Origin: WTHC01 sp965218725
GTDB lineage: Archaea; Thermoproteota; Nitrososphaeria; Nitrososphaerales; Nitrosopumilaceae
DNA length: 64,000 nt
Direction of reading: 5' to 3'
NCBI GenBank assembly: GCA_965218725.1
Contig: CBDCLO010000002.1
Coordinates: 310,001-374,000 of the forward strand
Shown piece after piece: positions 37,662-46,360 of the stretch. The notes under the pieces are model-generated. The model saw only the letters and a list, made by a program, of their open reading frames with translations. It was not told the origin of the DNA and made no database searches. Every line of letters starts with the position of its first letter. The first letter of the stretch is position 1. Position numbers and translations under genes: made by a program.

Positions 37662-38584
37662 TTAACTTAGATTATTAGTATTAATATCAAAAATTCTTAT
37701 TAGGTGATTATTTGTATCAGTAACATACAACTTATTACCAAAAAATTCTACATCATTTGGTTCATTAAGTGGCAAAATATTGCAATTTTTATTTTTAGGG
37801 GTACAAATACTATTTTCATTTATTTTCCTTATCAAAGTAGATACGTATAGATTTTTTAGATCTATTACTCTAATTACAGAGTTATATGTATCCAACAAAA
37901 ATAAAATTTGATGTGGCTAATAAACCCATAGGATACTAAAACAATGCAATGTATACACATACATCCACATGGCCAAATTCAAAAAGTCCATGACCTGTTA
38001 TTGTTTTAAGTTGCTCAGTTTTTAGATGTCTCCCTAATAGCAAAAACTTCACTGTCAGCTATATAAAATCTATTTGTATAGAATTTTTAGCAAGTTGATT
38101 GTTTTTTGAGTATGTTTCTAATAAAATTCCAATTGTATCATCTATGTTATCTTTTTTGGTTTTCTCCAGATTATCTATATACTATAGTACCATTTGGATC
38201 TATAACTATTATTGTTGGCTAAGTACATACATTAAATTTGTTCCACACTGTCATATTTTTATCAACTAAAATAGGATGTTTTATATCATATCGTATTACT
38301 GCTTGTTCTACATTTTTTGTTTTTTGTTCTAACAAAAACTTGCCTGAATGTATTCCAATAAAAATAACTGGCGTTTATTTATATTTTATTTCTAAATAGT
38401 ATAATTTTGGCAACATATGCATACAATTAATACAACAATATGTCCAAGGGTCTAATACAACTATATGACATTTTAGATCTAATAATTTAAGTGACCTACT
38501 AACATTAATCCAATCATAATCGTCAGGAAATTCTTGTACTTCTGTTATTTTTGTGGTTGAAACATCAAATATAGCAAATTTCAG
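37662..38584 (-). pseudogene. Decayed thioredoxin-NHL (NHLRC2-like) gene
   Basis: Reading leftward from about 38584, I can follow an NHLRC2-like protein. First comes DDYDWINVSRSLKLLDLK, then the thioredoxin-like VVLDPWTYCCINCMHMLPKL, VIFIGIHSGKFLLEQKTKN, AVIRYDIKHPILVDKNM and PTIIVIDPNGTIVYR. In-frame stops interrupt it after KYK, after FNVCT and after IVYR. Further frame changes lead to one surviving NHL-repeat stretch (NEPNDVEFFGNKLYVTDTNNHLIRIFD) ending at 37662. Most of the six-repeat propeller is missing. Multiple independent lesions make it a true pseudogene rather than a sequencing slip. Confidence 0.85.
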
Positions 38585-38638
38585 TCACTTATAAAATAAA
38601 TAACAATCGTAATTAAAATACATACATCAACCACTATT

Positions 38639-38818
38639 TTATTTATCTATAAGAAGTTTAGTATCTAATTCATCTATCTGTGATTCAATTATTTTTTTTA
38701 GAACATGATTATGATTATTACAAAATTTGAAAAAATTATCAACTGTTTCAAAACAACCACAGATCCATCTAGTTTTCTTATCTCCTTCAACAGTCAATTT
38801 AGAGTAAATATTTTTCAT
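38639..38818 (-). CDS. Small Cys-containing hypothetical protein
   Basis: This 59-residue frame begins at ATG 38818 and ends at TAA 38639. It has a short basic start, then WICGCFETVDNFFKFCNNH with three Cys and His that might bind a metal, and a helical Lys/Glu tail. I do not recognise it. The unbroken frame between a pseudogene and a DUF2024 gene suggests a real small gene. Confidence 0.55.
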   Translation of the reverse strand: MKNIYSKLTVEGDKKTRWICGCFETVDNFFKFCNNHNHVLKKIIESQIDELDTKLLIDK

Positions 38819-38872
38819 TAAAGTTTTTTAACAAAAAATCAAATAAAAAGTTTCTTGTCAATGAAAAATAAA

Positions 38873-39130
38873 TTATGGGCATCCTTCCATTTTCTGAATG
38901 AAGAATCCATTTTTTTTTATTTCGTCTGCAATTGGTTCTGGAGCACCCTGAGAATGACAAAACTGACATTCTTCTGTACTAACCTTAGCATTATTCTCTC
39001 CTATTGTTTCAAGCCATTTCTTAGCATATCCTATAGCTTTTGTGCTGTCTTGTATGTTTGTTATTACATCAAAATGCATCGTGTGTCCATCGTGTGCTTT
39101 CACATAGGTATCATATACATGCACTTCCAT
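38873..39130 (-). CDS. DUF2024 family protein
   Basis: This 85-residue protein begins MEVHVYDTYVKAHDGHTMHFDVI, the beta-hairpin start typical of DUF2024. It ends with a CQFCHSQGAPEPIADEIKKNGFFI segment containing a CxxC-H motif. The family is small and of unknown function. The two cysteines and histidine may bind a metal or act in redox. Confidence 0.8.
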   Translation of the reverse strand: MEVHVYDTYVKAHDGHTMHFDVITNIQDSTKAIGYAKKWLETIGENNAKVSTEECQFCHSQGAPEPIADEIKKNGFFIQKMEGCP

Positions 39131-39213
39131 ATTATTACTATGTAAATGGTATTATTTATTTTAACTAACTAAAATTTTGTAAATACATATCAAGTTCTTA
39201 TAGTTGATTTGAA

Positions 39214-39618
39214 TCACTTAAATATAATAGGAATTTCAGATACGCCGGATCTTAATATATATGCTTTAAAATCATGCGTGATATTAGAAAAAATTATCCA
39301 GTTTGTGTTATTTATTTCCATGAATTTTTTATCTGTTTTTGATGGATATGGTTCAGATGTTGTATGTGAATGAAATATTCCAATTACTTCAATCTTTTTT
39401 TCATCTGCATATTTGTAACATTTTATTAAATCATCTGGAGATATTGAGAATTTTGTTGTAGAATGTTCTTCATTTTGAGCTAAATATATTTCTTTTATCA
39501 TGTGCTTGCACCGTTCTATAGATCCCAGTAATAATGCACATGATTCATCTGGATAATTAATTAAAACATGATTTAAAAGTAATATACGATGAAGGTTGGT
39601 AAGCACAACTCTATGCAA
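39214..39618 (-). CDS. JAMM/MPN+ metalloprotease-like protein (M67)
   Basis: This 134-residue JAB domain has the zinc motif GIFHSHTTSEPYPSKTD (HxHx7SxxD form) and an upstream glutamate in the CALLLGSIE strand. Stand-alone archaeal JAMM proteins remove small ubiquitin-like modifiers (SAMP) or process sulfur carriers. No ubiquitin-like protein is encoded nearby. The start is TTG at 39618, right after the cupredoxin gene stop, so the two are co-transcribed. Confidence 0.85.
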   Translation of the reverse strand: MHRVVLTNLHRILLLNHVLINYPDESCALLLGSIERCKHMIKEIYLAQNEEHSTTKFSISPDDLIKCYKYADEKKIEVIGIFHSHTTSEPYPSKTDKKFMEINNTNWIIFSNITHDFKAYILRSGVSEIPIIFK

Positions 39619-39619
39619 G

Positions 39620-40414
39620 TTATTCTATTATTATGGTACTTGTCATCCATGGATGTACTATGCACATATATTCATATTTGCCTGTTTCTAGATCTAAACT
39701 ATCCAATACAAACTCACTATTTGCATCCATTAAACCAGAATCAAAGGTTTCACCAAAATCACTAGAGCTAGTCACTGTATGTGGCATGTTGTCATTATTA
39801 ATCCATTTTATAACGTAGCCACGTTTAATATTAGCTATATCTGGCTCATAATCTGGATTATTTTGTTCTGATGAATTCAATAAAATAGATATTGGTATTG
39901 TATTTATATTCATGGTTTCTGTATCTAATAATTTAATTTTAGATGTAGGCATATCCATATTGTCATCATCAACATATAATTGCATATTAAATATTAAAAA
40001 TGATGCTATACCAACACCAGAACCAACTATGAAAATTACTGATATTGGTTTTACATATTCCTTCATTTTCATTGAAACATACGCTATTACTATTGATGGA
40101 ATTGTAATAGCCATTAAAATTCCAACAAACACTGGTAAAGATGAAACTTCATTAAGAGTAAAAGCATACATTCCAAATGAAAGTGCGATTGATAAAATAA
40201 CTAAAGTTGTAGCCTTAGCTTTATTACTTGTAGATACTCCGCCTTCTAAGATTCCAGCAGACAAGAAAATAAGACCAAAAAACATAGTAAGTCCAGTGAG
40301 TGCATGCATTCCATCCATAAACGTGTGGGCAATCCCAGAGTATGATATTACTACACCTACTAGACCTATCACAGATAATCCAATACCAGGCATCATAAGA
40401 TCCCAATTACTCAT
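39620..40414 (-). CDS. Membrane protein with C-terminal type 1 copper (cupredoxin) domain
   Basis: This 264-residue protein has about five transmembrane helices in the first 145 residues, then an extracytoplasmic blue-copper domain. Copper ligands are visible in DNMPHTVTSS (His) and YMCIVHPWM (Cys, His, Met), the plastocyanin order. Thaumarchaea use many such copper proteins in electron transfer instead of cytochrome c. It diverges from the heme O synthase gene (65-bp gap), which supports a respiratory role. Confidence 0.9.
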   Translation of the reverse strand: MSNWDLMMPGIGLSVIGLVGVVISYSGIAHTFMDGMHALTGLTMFFGLIFLSAGILEGGVSTSNKAKATTLVILSIALSFGMYAFTLNEVSSLPVFVGILMAITIPSIVIAYVSMKMKEYVKPISVIFIVGSGVGIASFLIFNMQLYVDDDNMDMPTSKIKLLDTETMNINTIPISILLNSSEQNNPDYEPDIANIKRGYVIKWINNDNMPHTVTSSSDFGETFDSGLMDANSEFVLDSLDLETGKYEYMCIVHPWMTSTIIIE

Positions 40415-40479
40415 TCATGTAACTGAAATAATCAAGATTAATTAATTCTTTTGAATTTTAGTTTAATGTGGTATAAAAA

Positions 40480-41352
40480 TTGGGTTTAAAAGAACTAGTG
40501 GAAATATCAAAGCCAAGGATAGTAGTATTACTTGTAATTACGGCAGTAGCGTCTATGTATGCTGCTAGTAGAATATTTAGTTTGGAATTGACGTACATTA
40601 ATGTGATTCATATAATTGTGGCAGGTTCTTTTGCTTCTGCTGGATCTAGTGCATTGAACCACTACTACGACAGAGATATAGATCATATAATGACAAGAAC
40701 CAACAAGAGGCCTATACAAACAGGAAGAATTAAGGCAAACTATGTTTTGGTATATGGTTTGATAGTTAACACATTTTCAATCATATATGCAATAGTCTTT
40801 ATTAATATTACTTCCACATTACTTATTTTAACAGGAATGTTTTTCTATGTGTTTATTTATACAATATGGTTAAAACGTCGCCATTTTTTAAGTATTGTAA
40901 TAGGTGGATTTGCAGGAAGTGCTGCTTCTATGGCTGGATGGACTTCAATAACTGGATCCATAGACTTATTTGGATTTTTGATAGGAATGCTTGTTTTTGT
41001 TTGGACACCGTCACATTTCTGGTGTTTAGCTATGAAGATCAAAGATGATTATGCAGCAGCAAAAGTACCGATGCTTCCAGTAATACTAGGAATGAAGAAA
41101 ACATCAAAATATATTTTTATAAACACAATTATTTTAATTCCATATTCAATACTGTTATGTATTTTTGGATTAGGTATATTATACCTAATAGTGGCGTCTA
41201 TTTCTGGTGGTTTAATGCTGTTTTATCATTACAAACTAACAAAAAATCCTTCATCAGAGTTTGCATGGAAATCATATAAAATAACTGCACCATATCTTAC
41301 TATAATATTTGCTGGAATAGTTGCTGACACACTAATTAATTTTAAAATATAA
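40480..41352 (+). CDS. ctaB: Heme O synthase (protoheme IX farnesyltransferase)
   Basis: This UbiA-family membrane prenyltransferase makes heme O for the terminal oxidase. The 290-residue protein has about nine transmembrane helices. The first Asp-rich motif is NHYYDRDIDHIMTRTNKRP and the second is in MKIKDDYAAAKVPMLPV. The start is TTG at 40480. It faces the cupredoxin gene head to head, consistent with oxidase assembly or electron-transport genes being grouped. Confidence 0.95.
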   Translation: MGLKELVEISKPRIVVLLVITAVASMYAASRIFSLELTYINVIHIIVAGSFASAGSSALNHYYDRDIDHIMTRTNKRPIQTGRIKANYVLVYGLIVNTFSIIYAIVFINITSTLLILTGMFFYVFIYTIWLKRRHFLSIVIGGFAGSAASMAGWTSITGSIDLFGFLIGMLVFVWTPSHFWCLAMKIKDDYAAAKVPMLPVILGMKKTSKYIFINTIILIPYSILLCIFGLGILYLIVASISGGLMLFYHYKLTKNPSSEFAWKSYKITAPYLTIIFAGIVADTLINFKI

Positions 41353-41363
41353 AATATTAAAAT

Positions 41364-41662
41364 TTATGTGCCAGGAAAACTGGCTTCATAGTCTTTTTCA
41401 ACAATATCATTATTTAATTCAATTTTATCTGTATCATCTTTTTGGATGTCAGTTATTTCTATTCTTTTTGAGTTTTTGTAAACCACGACAGTTTTATTAA
41501 CCCAAGTATTTCTAGATCAAGCAGAATTTTATTAAGTTGATCTATATGTATAACATAACCATCTTTAGACAGGGTTTTAGAAAGATCGATGTCTATAATT
41601 GAGTTTTGCTCTCTTATAAGATCATATATAATATTTTTTAATGGCATAATCATACTAATCAA
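41364..41662 (-). pseudogene. Small wHTH-like gene with a single-base frameshift
   Basis: The first part reads MPLKNIIYDLIREQNSIIDID...LLDLEILGLIKLSWFTKTQK and then stops. A one-base gain in the run of As next to 41460 would continue it as RIEITDIQKDD...DIVEKDYEASFPGT, ending at 41364, with good coding character. The N-terminal half looks like a small winged-helix. The gene follows cdc48 by one base and could be in that transcript. The lesion may be a real mutation, programmed slippage at the A-run, or an assembly error. Confidence 0.7.
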
Positions 41663-43840
41663 TCAACCATAAAATATTTTATCTTTTGTTTTTGGTACCA
41701 CATTGGAGATATTATCGCTTATATTTCTGTACCATTGTTCAATCTCATTAGTTATTGATGGTTTTACTATCTTTAATCCAAAAGTGAAATCACTATTGGT
41801 TACTTTAACTGAACTACTTTTCATTGCATTAATTGCTGCTTCTCTGCATAATGCTGCGATATCTGCACCTGAATAATTTTTTGTAGCTATTGCAATTTCT
41901 TTTAATTTCACATCATTTGAAACAGGCATTTTATTAGTTAAAATCTTAATTATTTCTAACCTATCTTTTTCATCTGGTGGTTTAACATATAACATAAGAT
42001 CTAGTCTATCAGTTCGTAATAATGAAATATCTAACAGGTCTGGTCTATTTGTTATGCCTATTATTACTACTCGTGAAGATATACCTTCTTCTATTTCAGT
42101 TAATAATTGACCTAGTATTGTCTCACCAAATCCTCGTTCATCACTAGACCTAAACCTAGATAAATAGTCCAGTTCGTCAAAGATAACTACGCATGGTGAT
42201 GAGTTCTTGGCCTTTCTGAATATTTCTTTTATAGCTTTCTCTGACTCACCGATCCATTTAGATAATATTTCTGTACCACGTATCAGGATCATATTACCAC
42301 CGCTTTCTGTAGCTACTGCTCTTGCAAGCAATGTTTTTCCACATCCAGGAGGCCCATAAATCAATACGCCTTTAGGAGGTTTAATTCCCATATCCAAGAA
42401 CTTTTTGGGGTTATTAATTGCTAAAATCAATTTATCAATAAGTACTTTTTTTGTTTCATTTAAACCACCTACATCACACCACCGTATCTTAGGTCTCTCT
42501 ACATAAAATTCTCTCATTGCTGTAGGTACTATTTCGTGCATTGCATCATAAAAATCTGATATTCCGATCTTCATGGATTGTAAGATCTCTGACGATATCT
42601 TTTCAGTTTCAAGATCAATTTCAGGCAAATATCTCCTGATTGCTCTCATTGCACCTTCTCTACATAGTGATTTTATGTCAGCACCTGTATATCCATGTAG
42701 TTCTGATGATAAAATTTTCAAGTTAACATCATCAGATATTGGCATTCCTCGTGTATGTATTTGTAATATTTCTAATCTTTCGTCCATATTTGGTACAGAA
42801 ATTTCTATTTCCCTATCAAACCTGCCTGGTCTTCTAAGTGCAGGATCTACACTATCTGGACGGTTAGTAGCTCCTAATACTATAACATTGCCTCTGTCAG
42901 TTAATCCGTCCATTAATGCTAAAAGTTGTGCAACAACTCTTTTTTCTACATCACCATATGCTTCTTCTCGTTTTGGTGCAATTGCATCTATTTCGTCTAT
43001 AAATATAATACTAGGTGAATTATCTTTTGCTTCTTTAAAAATATCTCTAAGTTTTGCTTCTGTTTCACCATAGTATTTATTCATTATTTCTGGTCCATTG
43101 ATAGAGTACATGTTAGCTTCTGATTCACTTGCAAGAACTTTTGCTATCAAAGTTTTTCCACATCCAGGAGGACCATATAATAATATACCACCATGCGGTT
43201 CAATTCCTAATTTACTAAAAACTTCAGGATGTCGTAATGGCAATTCAACTATTTCTCTCATCGCTTTAATTTCACTATTTAGTCCTCCTACTTCTTCATA
43301 TGTGATTCTTATTTTTTTGTCTAATGTTGCTACAGTTAGAACTAGATTAGTTGTTCTATCTATTTTAACAGCATTTTTTGGTATAGTTTTATTAATTTTA
43401 AAATCTATTGAATTACCAAGAATCATAACAGATATATCATCATCTTGGGTCAGTGGTAATCCTTTTAATCTATTTTTTACAAAATCTGTAAACTCCTTAT
43501 CAATAGTAACTATATCATTAGTGGGAGATAATACTACAGTTTTAGCAGTTTTTACAAGTGCTTTTTTTATTTTTACAATATCATTTAAAGATAGGCCTAC
43601 ATTTTTTCTAGTCTGGCCATCCATTCTTATAATATTCTTAAGCTTTTCATCTTCATATGCAGGCCACGCTATTGCATAGCTTGACCTGCATCCAGTTATT
43701 TCTATTATGTCACCTGATACAACTTTCAGATTTTCCATCAATTGTAAATCTAATCTTGTTCGTTTTTTTCCTATATCCCTCTGTTTAACTTCTCCTATTC
43801 TAACACGCAATACATTTTCTTTACGCGGCAATGTAATCAC
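41663..43840 (-). CDS. cdc48: Cdc48/VAT-type AAA ATPase
   Basis: This double AAA unfoldase acts with the proteasome. The 725-residue protein has the N-domain (1-180) with double-psi barrel. D1 has Walker A GPPGCGKT (223-230), Walker B IIFIDEID and arginine-finger region RRPGRFDRE. D2 has Walker A (496-503) and Walker B VVIFDELD. The D2 sensor region reads LLRTDRLD. The length is complete. Downstream on the same strand lies the frameshifted small gene; upstream are EF-1 beta and a zinc ribbon, likely one transcript. Confidence 0.96.
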   Translation of the reverse strand: MITLPRKENVLRVRIGEVKQRDIGKKRTRLDLQLMENLKVVSGDIIEITGCRSSYAIAWPAYEDEKLKNIIRMDGQTRKNVGLSLNDIVKIKKALVKTAKTVVLSPTNDIVTIDKEFTDFVKNRLKGLPLTQDDDISVMILGNSIDFKINKTIPKNAVKIDRTTNLVLTVATLDKKIRITYEEVGGLNSEIKAMREIVELPLRHPEVFSKLGIEPHGGILLYGPPGCGKTLIAKVLASESEANMYSINGPEIMNKYYGETEAKLRDIFKEAKDNSPSIIFIDEIDAIAPKREEAYGDVEKRVVAQLLALMDGLTDRGNVIVLGATNRPDSVDPALRRPGRFDREIEISVPNMDERLEILQIHTRGMPISDDVNLKILSSELHGYTGADIKSLCREGAMRAIRRYLPEIDLETEKISSEILQSMKIGISDFYDAMHEIVPTAMREFYVERPKIRWCDVGGLNETKKVLIDKLILAINNPKKFLDMGIKPPKGVLIYGPPGCGKTLLARAVATESGGNMILIRGTEILSKWIGESEKAIKEIFRKAKNSSPCVVIFDELDYLSRFRSSDERGFGETILGQLLTEIEEGISSRVVIIGITNRPDLLDISLLRTDRLDLMLYVKPPDEKDRLEIIKILTNKMPVSNDVKLKEIAIATKNYSGADIAALCREAAINAMKSSSVKVTNSDFTFGLKIVKPSITNEIEQWYRNISDNISNVVPKTKDKIFYG

Positions 43841-43856
43841 ATCAAGCTTTTTATTA

Positions 43857-44135
43857 TCATATGTTAACAGATAATCTGCTTAATTTCATTACTTCAAGTT
43901 CACTTACACCAGGTATAGATTTGACTGAATTTTCTAATTCATCTACAATATTATCTTTTTCTTCCAGTACAAACTCAGCTTTTACGTAATAGATACCAAA
44001 TGCTAGCGGTTCTTTTGTATGATTTCTTAATAATATATGGTCACTGGAAAAAAGTTTAATTTTATTTATAATATTATCAAGATCTATCTCTATATCTGTT
44101 GGAAGTATTTTCATGATTAATAGTATATGAGCCAT
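43857..44135 (-). CDS. Elongation factor 1-beta
   Basis: This 92-residue nucleotide-exchange factor for EF-1 alpha matches archaeal aEF-1 beta: KILPTDIEIDLDNI, the LAFGIYYVKAEFVLEEK strand, and SIPGVSELEVMKLSR at the C-terminus. The ATG directly follows the stop of the zinc-ribbon gene (TAAATG), the arrangement commonly seen for this pair in archaea. Confidence 0.92.
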   Translation of the reverse strand: MAHILLIMKILPTDIEIDLDNIINKIKLFSSDHILLRNHTKEPLAFGIYYVKAEFVLEEKDNIVDELENSVKSIPGVSELEVMKLSRLSVNI

Positions 44136-44321
44136 TTACGGTCCTTCAAAATTACAAGATGCACACAAATAATTTCTTGCAGCATTCCTACAGCTTTGAC
44201 ATCTCCATAGCAATGTAGAACCGCAATTAGGACAATTAAATTTTACACATTTATCATTAGGAACAATATGTCTATGACAGCAATTACATATAGGAAATAT
44301 TAATGACATTAGTAATTTCAT
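44136..44321 (-). CDS. Zinc-ribbon protein paired with EF-1 beta
   Basis: This 61-residue protein has four CxxC-type pairs: CNCCH, CPNCG, CQSC and CASC, the double zinc-ribbon of the small RNA-binding DUF1610-like family. It overlaps nothing and abuts EF-1 beta. A role in translation is inferred from this conserved gene pairing. The start may be Met1 or Met5. Confidence 0.88.
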   Translation of the reverse strand: MKLLMSLIFPICNCCHRHIVPNDKCVKFNCPNCGSTLLWRCQSCRNAARNYLCASCNFEGP

Positions 44322-44441
44322 CTTAATTAGGAATTTATACTTTCCTTCTGATAGTAGTGTAACGACAACTACATAATGTTAATCATGTAACTATATACTA
44401 AAAATCAAAAGTTTTTCAATACTTATGTTATATCGACATCG

Positions 44442-44792
44442 TTGAAAATAAAACAAATAATAATTGTCAGAATGGACTTAAACATGAGCAAAGGAAAAAT
44501 TGCTTCGCAGGTTGGTCATGCTTGTGTAATAAGCGCAGACAATGCCAGGAAATCTCATCATGATTGGTTTAATGAGTGGTGGATTAATCAAGAAAAAGTT
44601 GTTTTAAAAGTAAAAGATCATGAAGAATTAAATAAAATAAAAAAATGTATTACAAAATTAGATCTACCATGGTGTGAAATTAGTGATGCAGGAAAAACAC
44701 AAGTGGAACCAAATACAGTTACATGTTTAGCTATAGGACCAGCACCAGAAAAAATAATAGACTCAATAACAGGCAAATTAAAATTACTATAG
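44442..44792 (+). CDS. pth2: Peptidyl-tRNA hydrolase 2
   Basis: Pth2 frees peptide from dropped-off peptidyl-tRNA. The 116-residue protein has the family hallmarks VRMDLNMSKGKIASQVGHA, the SDAGKTQVEPNTVTCLAIGPAP motif and a C-terminal LKLL. The start is TTG at 44442. It lies 20 bp upstream of the beta-propeller gene. Confidence 0.95.
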   Translation: MKIKQIIIVRMDLNMSKGKIASQVGHACVISADNARKSHHDWFNEWWINQEKVVLKVKDHEELNKIKKCITKLDLPWCEISDAGKTQVEPNTVTCLAIGPAPEKIIDSITGKLKLL

Positions 44793-44812
44793 TTTGGTAT
44801 ATTAGTAACCAC

Positions 44813-46360
44813 ATGAAAAAAAAATATAAAGGAATTATATTATTTACGTTTATTGGAATGCTACTTATTTTTTGGGCTACCGTTTCATCGCTTCCAGCGA
44901 TAGTATCAGATGATAATAAAAATGAAAACAAAAATTTTTCAGATATAGATCCACAATTCTGTGGTAGTAATATAACAAATTCAAACATATATCTAAAAGA
45001 ATATAAGATACCTACTAATTGTACACAACCACTCGCAGTGACTACAGATCCGTATGAAAATATCTGGTTTGCTCAAACTAATACTGGATCTATTACAAAA
45101 TTTAATATATTTAAAAAATTGTTTGTTGAATACAAAAATGTAATGTGGGAACTTGGTTCTAGATCTATGATATGGGGTATAGATTATGGGTTAGATGATG
45201 TGATTTGGTATACTGATGAATATAATGATTATTTATGGCAGTTTTCTGTAATAGATAAAACCTATAATAAAGTGGTTTTTCCATCATCAGGTAACTCATT
45301 ACCACAACGTATTAAGACTAATTCTGAGGTAATAGTAAATGATTTTACTGGTAATAAGCTAACACTCATATCTCCAATCCCAGTGTCGTCACAAACAGTT
45401 TATTTGAATATACAATCCCCATTAGAGGATTCTGTTACCGGTGGATTCATTATTGATGATGATAACAACATTTGGTATACCAATTGGATTTTTAAAAAAT
45501 ATGGAAAACTGATAAAGTTTAATTATAACCAACTAAAGTCTGAGATTGACGGAGTCTATGATAATGATATAAACATAATGAACTATGTTGAACTTTATGA
45601 TTTACCAAAAGAACTAACTTCACCTAATGGGATAACAATGGATGATGATAACAATATTTGGTTGGTAGATACATCAAGTAGTTTTTTTTTTAAATTTGAT
45701 TCAAATATTAATCAGTTTACTAGGTATGTCACATCAGATCCACCTCTGTCTACCTATGGAAATGCATCTGGATTAATAAAATCACCAATTACAAGACCAT
45801 ATTGGAATGAATTTGTAAATGACAAAATAGTTTTTAATGAACAAACAGCCAATAGTATAGGAGTTTTTGACATATATGATGAATCTCTGGTTGAATATTT
45901 AATACATACAAAAAATCCAAATTGGGCGGACTGTGGATCAGTTAACAATTGCGGGATAGCACAAATATTTTCTTTTGCTATATATAAAGATAATATATGG
46001 TTTACAGAATGGGCAGAAAATAATATAGGAGTTATAGATACATCTGTAGCTCTTCCTTTTGATGTAAATGTTGAAAGAACCATAGTTCTAGAAAAAGGAA
46101 AAACAAAGCATACCAATATAGAACTGGTAGGAAAATCAGATACAGTAGTTTCCATAGTCACCACAAATACTGGTAATTCTAATAATTTGAATGTAAATAT
46201 AACTGAAGAAGATATAAGATTGGATCTTAATAAATCTAAAAAAATTGCTGTTTCAATTACAGCTGACAAAGATTTAGATGGTGGATATTATAAGATTCTA
46301 CTGGGTGGCAGAAATGATGATGTCACTGTATCAAAATATGTGACACTAGTCATAAGATAA
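44813..46360 (+). CDS. Secreted/anchored Vgb-like beta-propeller protein
   Basis: From ATG 44813 (515 residues) the protein has a basic start, one hydrophobic segment (GIILFTFIGMLLIFWATV) and an extracellular part. It holds repeated YTD/WFAQ/NNIWLVD/NIWFTEW blades of the virginiamycin-B-lyase-like (NHL-like) propeller. The last 85 residues (VEKGKTKHTNIELVGK...) look like an immunoglobulin-like NEW3-type domain. Such proteins are frequent in thaumarchaea; binding or lyase function is unknown. A 30-codon upstream extension in the same frame overlaps pth2 and is rejected. Confidence 0.88.
   Translation: MKKKYKGIILFTFIGMLLIFWATVSSLPAIVSDDNKNENKNFSDIDPQFCGSNITNSNIYLKEYKIPTNCTQPLAVTTDPYENIWFAQTNTGSITKFNIFKKLFVEYKNVMWELGSRSMIWGIDYGLDDVIWYTDEYNDYLWQFSVIDKTYNKVVFPSSGNSLPQRIKTNSEVIVNDFTGNKLTLISPIPVSSQTVYLNIQSPLEDSVTGGFIIDDDNNIWYTNWIFKKYGKLIKFNYNQLKSEIDGVYDNDINIMNYVELYDLPKELTSPNGITMDDDNNIWLVDTSSSFFFKFDSNINQFTRYVTSDPPLSTYGNASGLIKSPITRPYWNEFVNDKIVFNEQTANSIGVFDIYDESLVEYLIHTKNPNWADCGSVNNCGIAQIFSFAIYKDNIWFTEWAENNIGVIDTSVALPFDVNVERTIVLEKGKTKHTNIELVGKSDTVVSIVTTNTGNSNNLNVNITEEDIRLDLNKSKKIAVSITADKDLDGGYYKILLGGRNDDVTVSKYVTLVIR

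Noticed and set aside
42573..43679. Long open frames antisense to cdc48
   Set aside because: They are shadows of a highly conserved AAA gene on the other strand, with Ser/Ile-rich nonsense composition.
44723..44812. Upstream extension of the beta-propeller protein
   Set aside because: It overlaps pth2 in another frame and precedes the natural basic-hydrophobic N-terminus at 44813.
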